Of a stretch of DNA of 64,000 bases, positions 49,800 to 61,150 are shown piece by piece (position 1 is the first letter of the stretch; each line of letters opens with the position of its first letter). The translations under genes and the position numbers were made by a program. The notes under the pieces were generated by a model. It ran no database searches and was not told the DNA's origin. It saw only the letters and a list, made by a program, of their open reading frames with translations. Source of the DNA: Capsicum annuum (taxonomy: Eukaryota > Streptophyta > Magnoliopsida > Solanales > Solanaceae). The stretch is from the NCBI RefSeq assembly GCF_002878395.1, contig NC_061121.1:16177848-16241847 (forward strand). The letters run 5' to 3'.

Positions 49800-50616
49800 T
49801 GTGATGCCTTCAAATAGCCCAGACGAGGATGGACTACAAGACTCCATGTCATCCTCTATATATTTATTGTAGCCTCAGATATTTAATGGAAAAATAGCTA
49901 CCTTAGGTCCTATACAATTTTCCCCTTGGTACTATTCTACTTCAACCCTCTTACATAACTCTGTGATCAATCAGGGAAATAGAAGCATGGGGTCACCATT
50001 GCTTATATAATGCCTAATCTCTAAAATAAAAAAGTAGCCCATATTCAAGTGTTTGTAGACTAAAAAGAACATCACTATCTGAGCCTGCATAATAGGGAAA
50101 TTATTCAAATTTATGGTAAGCAAGACCTGCATGCAAATGATGGCCAACTAGATCTAGGATTCAGTGGTGAAATAATTCATTGTTATCCCATTATTTGTGA
50201 CAAACCATGGTATTTTCTTTCATAGGCACAGATTCCCAACTAGTCCAATCCTAGGGGAACAATTCTTTGCTTCATACTCCCTCATGTCCATACATAGCAA
50301 CCCATAAACTGCATTAATCTGCTCAGTTCCAACATAAATTTGCTTGCCTCAAATCATCATGACTAGGTTAGAGACTTTTAATATGCTAAGGTTTGTGTAG
50401 AATTATCTCACCCATTTCTCATTAGCTCAACATAGATTTTAAGTAAATAAAATCCATTCCGTAGCTACCAGTTTCTCATAGAAGGCCAAGAGTTTTTGGG
50501 TACATTCTTCATTGATATTCCCTTATCAAGTAGAAACTTCTTACTCAAGAGATCTTTATTATGGGTGGTCCCACATTCATGGAACATGAAGCGGTTACGA
50601 TCATATTCTTTCATTC
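49800..50616 (-). pseudogene. Plant-transposon-like domain ORF in the Tat-like element
   Basis: On the minus strand from about 50610: MKEYDRNRFMFHEC, then one frame with stops giving AFYEKLVATEWILF, QFYTNL-like FYTNLSIL and QIYVGTEQINAVYGL near 50300. This is the pattern (Trp/Phe start, FY.N, then a hydrophobic stretch ending INAVYGL) of the domain seen in both copia extra ORFs. At least four in-frame stops make it a pseudogene. Gypsy B is inserted just upstream of it. Confidence 0.5.
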
Positions 50617-50782
50617 TATAGTAGTACCCCGTACTTTTATCTAGCTTGAAATCATCCCTAGAATGTTAGAAACTTACTTTGAAAGATGAATCCAGTTTTA
50701 TACATATGGAATTACTAAGATTTTCACTTTTTGTCATGACAGAAAGTTATGGCCGAAATACCAAAAATAGTGAAAACTGTCC

Positions 50783-51030
50783 AGGTACGACGGTGAGAGC
50801 CGATAGACCATCGAGCTAGCAAAGGACCGTCGCCCAAGCTATTGCAGCAAGGCAGTGAGACCACAGTTTGCCTAAGACTGATGGCCCAGGCTAACGGACC
50901 ATCTAGCTAGTAATTAATCATCGCCCAAGCCATCACAGCAGAAGCAGTGGACCCTTATTCTACCTAGGTGCGACGGTCAGGACCGATGGACCATTGACCC
51001 AGCAATGGACCGTCTCACCCACCATCGCAT
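50783..51030 (+). promoter_or_regulatory. GACCGTCG-type array in U3 of gypsy B 5' LTR
   Basis: Repeats of ACCATCGAGCTAGC, GGACCGTCGCCCAAGC and GACGGTCAGGACCGATGG-like words, about 170 bp into the LTR. Confidence 0.45.
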
Positions 51031-51261
51031 AGTTTGGTCAACTATTTTAAGTCATTTTTTTAAAGGCTAGTTGTATTTTTTTCCACCCGTTTGAATCCCT
51101 AATTGTATCAGACCAAGGATCATAAGTTCCTTATCCATCTACAACATCAAATTAGGGTTTTCTCTCAAAGATAATTCCCAAGAACAAGATCCAAATACTT
51201 TTTCAGAAAACTAAGAGATCTGAGTTCTTGAATTCCAAGAACATCAAGAAACTCACAACCC

Positions 51262-51303
51262 AGGTATGTTATGTGTTGATCATCTGTATCTTTCACCCAT
51301 GAA
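51262..51303 (+). promoter_or_regulatory. Donor-like AGGTATGT with a decayed hairpin, gypsy B 5' LTR
   Basis: AG|GTATGT at 51262-51269 is intact. The following hairpin keeps its right arm ACCCATGAA, but its left arm has changed (ATCATCTGT). Confidence 0.4.
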
Positions 51304-53055
51304 GCTCAAGAATCTCTTTTCAAAATCCAAGATTTAGGTATTTGTGAATATTCATGATTTAAATTGAATAAAATTCATGTTCATGGTGTTGTGTGGTTTT
51401 CATTCATACTTTAAATTACATATTTCAATGATTGACCCTAGTAAGTGAAGATTTATATAATAACCATGATAAACCCCTTCCATTTACAAGTTGATTGATG
51501 TATCCATGATTATTAGATGTGTTGATGATTGTATAACCAAAGCATTCTCCCCATGTGTTTGATTAAATGATGATGTGATGGAAAAGTTCCATACTATTAT
51601 AATAATATGAAATCCCTATTTAAAGTACAAGTTCATGTATGTCAAGTGTTTGATGAAATGTCTTAGTCAATGAATTATGAATATATGTGTGGCCATCGTG
51701 GTGCTTTAGAACTTGCACTTCATGAAATCTTCAACTTATTATATTATGGATTATTGATGTAAGTTATGCATTCAAAAATTTCATGTTTTGTCTGTTTCTT
51801 TATATCGAGTCCTGGGGGTACTTGTACCCAAAAAATATAGTTAGGTGCCTAGCCAGTGTCATGTTTTTATGATATCCTTAGTCAAGCTATGATCCATAGA
51901 ACTCAGTCAGTTATATGACTCAGGAAAGCTCAGTAACTCAGAAATCTCAAAACTATTCTACCAGTCAACGGAACACAGTTACCTCAATCTATTCATTTTA
52001 GTTACTTATGTTCAGTGTCTATTCAAATAGGAGTAGAAATTAGCATCGAGTGAATCCAAGGATGGGAACTCACCTATTATTTAGAGGGTGTGATTCTTAG
52101 AAGCAATCCTTGCGTTCTAGAACTACGTAGCTAGTGTAGGTTGAGACATCATAACCTGTTATATGAGGGTAGATGAGGTGGTCTAACCTATTATATCAGC
52201 GTCCCACCATTCTCATAAGAGTAACCTGTTATATAAGGGTCACTCATAGTTGTCCTTACCAGTGGCGCGATATTGACACCCTTTCAATCGGGGTTACAAA
52301 TTAGACCCCAACTCAGCTATAAGGCATTATTTGGTGTATGTCAGTTAGATGACTACTTCCCATGGTTTCAGTATCAGTCTTAGTAAAAAAACTCAGATAG
52401 TTATTCAGATTCAGGACTACCAGATATAGTCAATTGAGAACAATACGAAACTCAGCTAGTTCCATTAGAACCTAGGCTGTTAGATACAGTCGCTCAGTAT
52501 TAGTTGTTTCTATTATATAAGATAGCAGTAATTAAGTTATCATAAATTCACTTACAGTTATTATGTATTCATGTATGTATTCTCACGTATGCATTCGTGT
52601 TATGGTTTTTTATTCTATACCATAGGTTCTGACGCACGAGCTCCAGATACTTAGTAGCCATCTATTTTTTACAGTCAGGCTTTGCAGTTAGTCCTCATTC
52701 TCTGAGGACATGATTATTATTTTACCATTTTAGTATTTAGTTTATTTTAGCAGTTGGAGTTAGTTGGGGACATATCCCATCAACTCCTTATTTAGATAGT
52801 TAGAGGCTCTATAGACGATCATGTTTCAGACAGTTTATTTTAGTGGTTTTAGGCATTTCATACCCACTCAGATGTTATGTTTTATTAGTTTTATTACAAT
52901 ATTTAACCTTATGGCCTATCAGCCTTTATTTCCATATTTATATACATATATTATACAGTGTATAGGTATAGATATTAGTCATGGGTTAGCTTGTGGTCCT
53001 TCGGGGTCATGAGCACCGTGTAGCATTTTGGGCATCAGGCTCAGGGCGTTACACA

Positions 53056-53077
53056 CTTGCTATCAAAGCCTAAGGTT
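53056..53077 (+). other. Primer-binding site of gypsy B
   Basis: TTGCTATCAAAGCC is a decayed TGGTATCAGAGCC, placed two bases after the LTR end. Confidence 0.8.
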
Positions 53078-53275
53078 CAGTAGTGTCCTAGGAATTCTAA
53101 AGGCCGCATCTAGTAGAGTCTTGTACGTGGGTGTGTTGCACACCACATTTATGTGAAGGAGCCTATAAGATGTTTTAGGAATAGTTTCCCTTCTTTCAGT
53201 ATTCATGTCATGCCAGTGAGCATAATCGCAAGTTAATCTCTCAGCCTAATCCGTTTCTCTTCTTGATTTTAGAAC

Positions 53276-56200
53276 ATGCCTCCCAAGAGAAGAACCCAAC
53301 CTATCCAAGAAGATCCCTTGGATGAACATGTTTCTTATGTAGAGTTTAGAGCTATATTCTCTACTTTTACATAGTCAGTTACTGCTTAGAATAAATGACC
53401 AGCTGTTGTTCCAGCCAATCCAGTGGCCAATTCAGCTGTATCCAGGATTCGGGACTTCACCCAAATGAATCCTTCATCCTTCTTCGGGTCTAAGTCGGAT
53501 AAGGACCCTCAGGAATTCTTAGATCAGGTGTAGAAGGTTACAGATATCATAGGGGTTACTATTGTTGAGAGTACTGAGATAGATACATATCAGTTGTAGG
53601 ATGTAGCTCATACTTGGTTCAAACAGTGGAAGTCACAGAGGTTAGATGATGCAGGTCCTATAGAGTGGGAGGAGTTTTTCACTGAATTCTTAGATATATT
53701 CTTTCCCCAAAAGATGAGAGAGGCTAAGGTTCTACAATTTATTAACCCCAGGCAGGGCAACATGACGGTGAAAGAGTATTCTCTTAAGTTTACTCAATTA
53801 TCCAGATATGCCCCTCATGTGGTTACATATAGTAGGGCCAAGATAAGTAAGTTTGTTTTAGGGGTAAATGATAGTATGGTTAATAAGTATAAATCCGCGA
53901 TGCTGAATAGTAAGATGACTTTAGCTAGACTTATGACTCATGTTCAGTAGATAGAGGAGCAAAAGAGTTAGATGAGAGAGAGATAGAATAAGAGATAAAG
54001 GTCAGGTAGTTTCAACTTTGCTCAGTCCAAATCAGAAGGAGGAAACCATTCTTAGTTTTATCCTAAGTTATCAGTTCCAGCTCCTTCCTCATCTAGTGCG
54101 CCAGCTCCTAAGTTCAGGGATGGAAACAGAGATAAAGCTCTAGGCTCTAAGTCTTAAGGTAGTGTTAGTAGTTCTCGTACTTATCCTCTTTGTCATACTT
54201 GTGGTAAGCCCCATTCGGGTGTTTGTAGAGCGGGTAGTGGTATATGATTCGGATGTGGTAAGCTAGGCCACAAAGTCAGAGATTGTCCTTATCCAAGTCC
54301 TCAGAGTCAATAGAATTGTTCCCCAGCTCAGTTCGGTCGCCCAAACCAGTAGAATGCCACTTCCAGTGCTACTAGTAGGCAACACCCAAACAAACTTTAC
54401 GCTGTCTGTTCTTGGAAAGATCAGGAAAATTCTCCTAATATAGTTACTGGTACATTATAGATCTTTCATATGCATGGTTACGCTTTGATAGATCCAGGTG
54501 TTTCTTTGTCTTTTGTTACTCCTTACATAGCAAGCGATTTCAAAGTCAGTCCTAAAATTCTAGTAGAGCCCTTTTCAGTCTCTACCCTAGTGGGTAAAAC
54601 CATCATAGCCCGATGGGTATACAGGAACTGCCCGATTATGACATTTCAGAAAGTCACTTCAGCAGACTTAGTCGATTGGAGATGACTGATTTTGATGTTA
54701 TTCTCGGTGTATATTGGCTTTATTCCTGCTATACCATAGTCAACTGTAGAATGAGAATAGTCCAATTTTAGTTTTTGAATAAACCTTTCCTAGAGTGGAG
54801 GGATAGAATTTTTGCTTTTAGAGGTCATCTTGTTTCCTACCTTTGAGCAAGGAAAATGATATCTAAAGGGTGTGTCTATCATTTTGTTCATGTTAAGGAC
54901 TCTATTTCTAAAACTCTCAATCTTGAACTATTCCCAGTCGTGAATGAATATTCAGATGTCTTTCCCTAAGATCTTCTAGGAATTCCTCCCAAAAGGGAAA
55001 TAGACTTCGGCATTGATCTTCTTCTAGATACTCAACCCATATCTATTCTGCCATATAAAATGGCACCAGCAAAACTCAAGGAACTGAAAGAATAGTTGAA
55101 AGATATCTTAGATAAGGAATTCATTAGACCTAACATTTCCCCGTTAGACGCACCAATCTTATTTGTGTATAAGAAAGATGGTTCTCTCAGAATATGCATT
55201 GATTACCAGCAACTCAATGAGGTCACAGTCAAGAACAAGTATCCACTTCCCAGAATCGATGACTTATTTGACCAACTTTAGGGTGCTAGATATTTCTCTA
55301 AGATAGACCTCAGATCAGGCTATCATCAGCTCAGGATCAGAGAATGTGATATCTCAAAGGTAGCTTTTCGTACTCGATATGGTCACTTCGTATTCTTAGT
55401 CATGTCCTTTGGTCTTACCAATGCCCCCATCCGCTTTCATAGACTTGAACTAGGTGTTCAAGCAGTACTTGGAATTATTTGTCATAGTCTTTATAGATAA
55501 TATCCTTGTTAATTCCCGCAGTGAGTGTGATCATGCAGAACATCTTAGAATTATGCTTCAAACTCTAAGAGATCATTAGCTATTCTCCAAATTCAGTAAG
55601 TGTGATTTTTGGCTAAGGTCAGTAGCATTCCTTGGTCATTTCATTTATGGTGATGTCATCCTCAAAAGACCAAAGTGGTAAGGAATTGGCCTCATCCTAT
55701 ATTTCCATCAGATATAAGGATAGCTATTACAGATAGTTTGTTGAGGGATATTCTTTTATTGCATCCCTCTATGTCTAGACTCTATGTCTAGACTAACTAA
55801 GAAGAAGGTCAAGTTTCAGTGGTCATATCCTTACGAGAAAAGTTTTTAGGAGTTGAAGACTTGACTCACCTCAGCTCTAGTTCTAGCATTACCAGATGGA
55901 CCAGATGGGTTCATATTGTGTCCTCATGCAGCATGGTAAGGTCATAGCCTACACCTCCAGACAGTTAATGCCTCATAAGAAGAATTATCTTATTTATGAT
56001 CTCGAGTTAGCAACCATTGTTTTTGCCTTAAACATTTTAAGGCATTATCTATATAGAGTTCATGTAGATGTTTTCACAGATCATAAGAGCCTTTAGTATG
56101 TTTTTTCTTAGAAAAATCTCATTTTTCACCAGAAAAGGTGGTTAGAGCTCTTAAAATGTTATGACATGAGTGTCCTTTATCATTCGAGCAAGGCCAATAT

Positions 56201-57823
56201 AGTGGCCGATGCTCTTAGTAGACTGTCTATGGGTAGTGTTGCTCATATTGAGGACAGTAAGAAGAATTTAGCTTAGGAATTCCATCATCTTGCCAGACTA
56301 TATGTTCACTTAGTCGATACAAGAGAGGGTGATGTATGGCTTCAGAGTAGTTCAGAATCATCTCTAGTTTCCGAGGTAAAAAAAAGCAAGGTAGAGATCC
56401 CATCCTAGTCAAGTTAAAAGAGTCAGTCAAGGATCAGAAGGTAGAGTTTTTCTCCCAAGGAGGAGATGGTGTATTGCGTTATCAGGGTCGGCTTTGTGTT
56501 CTAGGTGTAGATGACTTAAGACAATGAATTCTTGCAGAAGCGCATAGAGTGCGCTACTCTATTCTTCCATGGGCCACTAAAATGTACCGCGATTTGCAGG
56601 AAATCTATTGGTGGAGTGGGATGAAGAGAGATATTGCAGAGTTTATGGCTAAGTGCTCTACATGTCAGCAAGTTAAGATAGAGCATCAGAAACCTAGTGG
56701 TTCTATGCAGGAGTTCACTATTCCTACTTGGAAGTGGGAAGAAGTGAACATGGACTTCGTGATGGGTTTTCCTCAAACACATCATCAAAATGATTCAGTT
56801 TGGATCATTGTAGATAGAATAACCAAATCAGCTTATTTCTTTTTAGTTCATACCTCTTATTCAGCTGAGGATTATGCCAAACTCTATATCATAGATTTGG
56901 TCATATTGCATGGTGTTCTATTTTCTATTATCTCAGATAGAGGTACACAGTTCAGCTCTTACTTCTAGAAATTAGTCCAAAAGAGTCTTGGTACGCAAGT
57001 TCATCTCAGTATAACCTTTCATCATCAGACACATGGTCAGGCAGAAAGGACCATTCAGACTCTAGAAGATATGCTAAGGGCATTGCAATTGATTTCAAGG
57101 GTAGTTGGGATGACCACTTTCCTTTGATTGAGTTTGCGTACAATAATAGCTATCATTATAATATTCAGTTGGCTCCGTTCAAAGCTCTCTATGGAAGGAG
57201 ATACAGATCTCTAATTGGTTGGTTCAAAATTATTGAGGCCTCAGTCATAGGGCCTGACTTAGTATTCGATGCCTTAGAGAAAATCCAGTTGATCATAGAA
57301 AGACTCTAGGCTTATCAGAGTCGACAAAAGTCTTATGAAGATGTATGTAGAAAGGATCTCGAGTTTTAGATTGGTGACTTTTTCTATCTAAATATCTCTC
57401 TCATCAAGGGAGTGAAGAGATTCGGCAAGAAGGGAAAACTTAGTCCTCGATATGTTGGTCTCTTCAAAATTCTCAGTCATTTTGGCAAGGTAGCTTATGA
57501 GGTCAAGTTGCCTTTAGATATAGCCTTAGTTCATCCAGTCTTGCATGTCTACTTGCTCAAGAAGTGCTAAGGTGACCCATCACTCATAGTCCCTATTTAG
57601 AGCATTGATGCTCAGAACTATCTCCTATGAGGAAATTTCGGTCGAAATCCTAGACTATTAGACTCGTAGACTAAGAAATAAAGACGTCCCTCTAGTAAAA
57701 GTTCTTTGGCAGAATTAGTCCATTAAGGGAGCTAATTAGGAAGTAGAAGAAAATATTTGGACCATGTATCCTCACCTCTTCTTCGCTAACTCAGACCAAG
57801 ATCAAGGTAACAATCCTCCTTAA
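53276..57823 (+). pseudogene. gypsy B gag-pol remnant
   Basis: Start ATG at 53276 (MPPKRRTQ, the usual gag start of this family). Gag capsid: MNPSSFFGSKSDKDPQEFLD, VKEYSLKFTQLSRYAP. Zinc finger near 54200-54290: CHTCGKPHSGVC, then FGCGKLGHKVRDCP. Protease: YALIDPGVSLSFVTPY at 54480. RT from 54841: [37 protein letters not shown], and the catalytic box [10 protein letters not shown] at 55490, where the second Asp has become Asn. RNase [29 protein letters not shown]. Integrase: YSILPWATKMYRDL (a zinc-binding His replaced), KCSTCQQVKIEHQKPSG, MDFVMG, SDRGTQFSS, Glu in [12 protein letters not shown]. The C-terminal region ends near 57823 (HPVLHVYLLKKC). Many TAG stops and frameshifts at about 55440, 55900 and 57080. 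Confidence 0.93.
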
Positions 57824-58134
57824 GCTTATTTAGTTTTATGTTTAGAATTCCTTTATAAACTCGGTACTAAGTACCATTGCATATTCAGTCATGATTTCAT
57901 GTATCAGTTTAGTTATATAGTCATGCATTAGACGCGCATTCTCATCATGAGAACCTCAGTTCATCAGAATACTCAGTTATTCATTCATGAATCAGTTACA
58001 CATGCATCAGATATGCATGTTCATCTTATCAGTCATGTCAGTAATGAGATCATGTTCCAATTGTTCATGTTTTATATGTACATCAGTTTATCTTTTCCCC
58101 TCTCACTTTTTCTCATTCGAGGATAAATGTTCTC

Positions 58135-58147
58135 AAAGAGGAGATAT
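58135..58147 (+). other. Polypurine tract of gypsy B
   Basis: AAAGAGGAGATAT directly before TGTAATACC. Confidence 0.85.
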
Positions 58148-58369
58148 TGTAATACCTCGTTCTCCTAACTAGCTTGAGATCATCCCATGAATGATAGAAA
58201 CTAACTTTGAAAGATTAATACACTTTTATACACATGGAATTCTAAAGATTTTGACTTTTTTGTCATGAGGAAAATTTAATAAGCTTTCCATCGATACCCA
58301 TTTCGTCCAAATCTGACATCAGAAGCGAAAGTTATGATCAAAATACAGAAAACAGTCAAAATTGCCCAG

Positions 58370-58605
58370 GTATGACGGTGAGAGCCGATGGACCATTGAG
58401 CTAGCGACGGACCATCGTACCAAGGCAGTGAGACCACAGTCTGCCTAAGATAGACGACCCAAGCTAGCGGACCATCGAGCTAGTGACGGACCATCTTCCA
58501 AGCCGTCGCAGCAAAGCACAGTGAACTCCTGCCAAGGTGCAATGGTCAGGACTGACGGACCGTCGACCCAGTGATGGACCGTCGCACCCACAGTCGCATA
58601 GTTTA
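58370..58605 (+). promoter_or_regulatory. GACCGTCG-type array in U3 of gypsy B 3' LTR
   Basis: The counterpart of 50783-51030, with GACGGACCATCG, GACGGACCGTCGACCC and GATGGACCGTCGCACCC words. Confidence 0.45.
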
Positions 58606-58830
58606 TTCATCTATTTTTTGTCATTGTTTTAAAGGGTATTTGGATCTTTTTCCACCCATTTTAACCTCTAATTATATTAGACCAAGGTTCATAAGTTCCT
58701 TATCTATCTACAACATCAAATTATTGTTTTCTCGCAAAGATAATCCCCAAGAACAAGATCCAAATCCTTTTTCAAGAAACTAAGAGAAGCGAGTTCTTCA
58801 ATTCCAAGAACTTCAAGAATCTCACAACCT

Positions 58831-58873
58831 ATGTATGTCATGTGTTAATTCATGGGTCTCTTTCACCCATGAA
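58831..58873 (+). promoter_or_regulatory. Perfect 25-nt hairpin after a decayed donor-like site, gypsy B 3' LTR
   Basis: The hairpin at 58849-58873 has perfect 9-bp arms TTCATGGGT and ACCCATGAA and loop CTCTTTC. The upstream site reads ATGTATGT where the other LTR has AGGTATGT. Confidence 0.55.
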
Positions 58874-60628
58874 GCTCAAGAATCTTTTTTCAAAATCCAA
58901 GATTTGGGTATTTGTGAATGTTCATGTTTTAAATTGAGTTGAAATTCATGTTCATGGTGTTGTGTGGTTTTGATTCATACTTTAAATTACATATTCCAAT
59001 GATTGACCCAAGTATGTGAAGATTTGTATAATAACCATGATAAACCCCTTCCATTTACAAGGTGATTAATGTATCCATGATTATTAGATGTGTTGATGAT
59101 TGTATAACCAAAACATGCTCCCCATATGTTTGATTAAATGCCTATGTGAAGGAAAAGTGTCATACTAGTATAATAATATGAAATCCCCCTTTCATGTAAA
59201 AGTTCATGCATGTTAAATGTTTGATGAAATGTCTTAGTCAATGAATTATGAATATATGTGTGGCCATTGTGGTGCTTTAGAACTTGCACTTCATGAAATC
59301 TCCAATTTATTATATTATGGATTGTTGATGTTGGTTATGCATTCAAGAATGTCATGTTTTGTTAGTTTCTTTTCATCAAGTCCTGGGGGTACTTGTAACA
59401 AAAAAATATAGCTGTGTGCCTAGAGCCAGTATCATGTTTTTATGATATCCTTAGCTAAGCCATGATCCATAGAGCTTAGTCTGTCATGTGACTCAGGAAA
59501 GCTCAGTAACTCAGAAATCTCAAGACTATTCCATCAGTCAACGGAACTCAGTTAGCTTAGTCTATTCACTTCAGTTACTCATGTTCAGTGTCTGTTCAGA
59601 TGGGAGTAAAAATTAGCACCGAGTGAATCCAAGGATGGGAACTCACCTGTTCTTTAGAGGGTGTGATTCTTAGAAGAAATCCTTACGTTCTAGAACTATG
59701 TAGCCAACATAGGTTGAGACATCATAACCTATTATAGAAGGGTAGATGAGGTGGTCTAACCTATTATATGAGATTCCCACCATTCTTATGAGAGTAACCT
59801 ATTATTTGAGGGTCACTCACAATTGTCCTTACCAGTGGCGCGGTATTGATACCCTTCCAATCGGGGTTACAGATTGGACCCCATCTCAACTATATGGCAT
59901 TATTTAGAGCATGTCAGTTAGATGACTACTTCCCATAGTTTTAGTATCAGTCTCAGTAAAAGAACTCAATAGTTCTTAAGATTCAGGACTGCCAGATACA
60001 GTCAATTTAGAATAGTACGAAACTAAGCTAGTTCCATCAGAACCTAGACTGTCAGATACAATCACTCAATATTAGTTGTTTCAGTTTTATTAGTTAGTAG
60101 GAATCAAGTTATCATGAATTTAGTTACATTTCTTATGTATTCATGCATGTATTCTCACGTTCATGTTAGACAGTCAGTTAGTATTATCGATGCATGTGAA
60201 CCCTTGAATTTAGCCTACCTCACATGCATAGCAGTACATTCAATCATACTCATGCATTCATGCTATGGCGTTTTATTCTATACCATAGGTTTATTTTATC
60301 ATTTTAGTATTCAATTTATTTTAGCAGTTGGAGTTAGTTAGGGACATGTCCCATCAACTCCTTATTTAGATAGTTAGAGGCTTTCTAGACTATCATGTTT
60401 CAGACAGTTTATTTTAGTGGTTTTGGGTATTTCATACCCCACTCAGATGTTTTGTTTTATCAATTTTATTATAGTATTGAACCTTATGGACTATCAGCCT
60501 TTATTTCGACATTTATATACATATATTATGCAGTGTACAGGTACAGATATCATTCATAGGTTAGTTTGTTGTCCTTTGGGGTCATGAGCACTATGTAGTA
60601 TTCTGGGTACCAGGATTGAGGTGTTACA

Positions 60629-61150
60629 CATTCTTTGTATCTAGTACCTAAATTCCATATGTGTATCATTATTTATCAAAATAAACATTAAAAATAATGC
60701 TATTCTACTTGATTGAGCTAAATAAATGGATTAGAGATCATCGACTTGCTGAAAAATGACATCTTAAGGTTTGAATAGGCAAGACAAATTGGTTTTAGAT
60801 GTTGTGATTGTGATATTCTCGGGTCGCGATCTTCTCGATTAGTTATTACAATCTGCCCAAGTAATGATCACAACTATTGAGATGCCAGTCTGAACATGTA
60901 GTTAGTTCTCATGATCATAAGCCACTAGACTAACATTGCGATCCTGCGACTGCAATTGCGGTACCTAAGACAATGTTTAAGAACCTACCAAATATCTAAA
61001 AATTGTCCATATTCTTACCAAATTGCATTCAAATCAAGCAGGAAACACTATGATCATGAAGTACCACCCCTAAAATTTCAATCATGCTCGTCAATTGGTG
61101 GGAACCCATCAAAAGTTTCATTCAGGAATTTCACCGAACAGTTGGTATGC
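60629..61150 (-). other. Probable Tat-like remnant between gypsy B and gypsy C
   Basis: Continues the sequence interrupted by gypsy B (target duplication CATTC). 60920-60990 (ATTGCGATCC, GCAATTGCGGTACC) resembles 45630-45670 of the outer Tat LTR in the same orientation. Similarity is weak. No gene. Confidence 0.4.

Larger units (their letters stand above)
50617..53053 (+). repeat. gypsy B 5' LTR
   Basis: Ends GGGCGTTACA. It differs from the 3' LTR by two reciprocal deletions of roughly 85 bp near 52590-52720 and 60150-60290. Confidence 0.9.
50617..60628 (+). mobile_element. gypsy B: full-length Ty3/gypsy chromovirus (Tekay/Del-like), decayed
   Basis: The target duplication CATTC is seen at 50612-50616 and 60629-60633. 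LTRs of 2437 and 2481 bp, a tRNA-Met-type primer site, complete gag-pol order and a polypurine tract are all present. It is inserted into the Tat-like element. Confidence 0.93.
58148..60628 (+). repeat. gypsy B 3' LTR
   Basis: TGTAATACCTCG to GAGGTGTTACA, 2481 bp, followed by CATTC. Confidence 0.92.
44505..61150 (-). mobile_element. Tat/Ogre-like element (minus strand), host of nested insertions
   Basis: Minus strand: the PPT-like GTTGGGGG at about 47464 precedes an LTR starting TGTTGATAAG and ending GTGTGATCA at 44505. The LTR end contains GGATTCGACCCCCAC and GACCACC, typical of plant Tat/Ogre LTR ends. The internal sequence is 47457-50616 and probably 60629-60690. 60700-61150 shows weak similarity to the LTR region 45500-45700 and may be the other LTR. 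No gag-pol was seen. The right border is uncertain because gypsy C follows. Confidence 0.6.
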
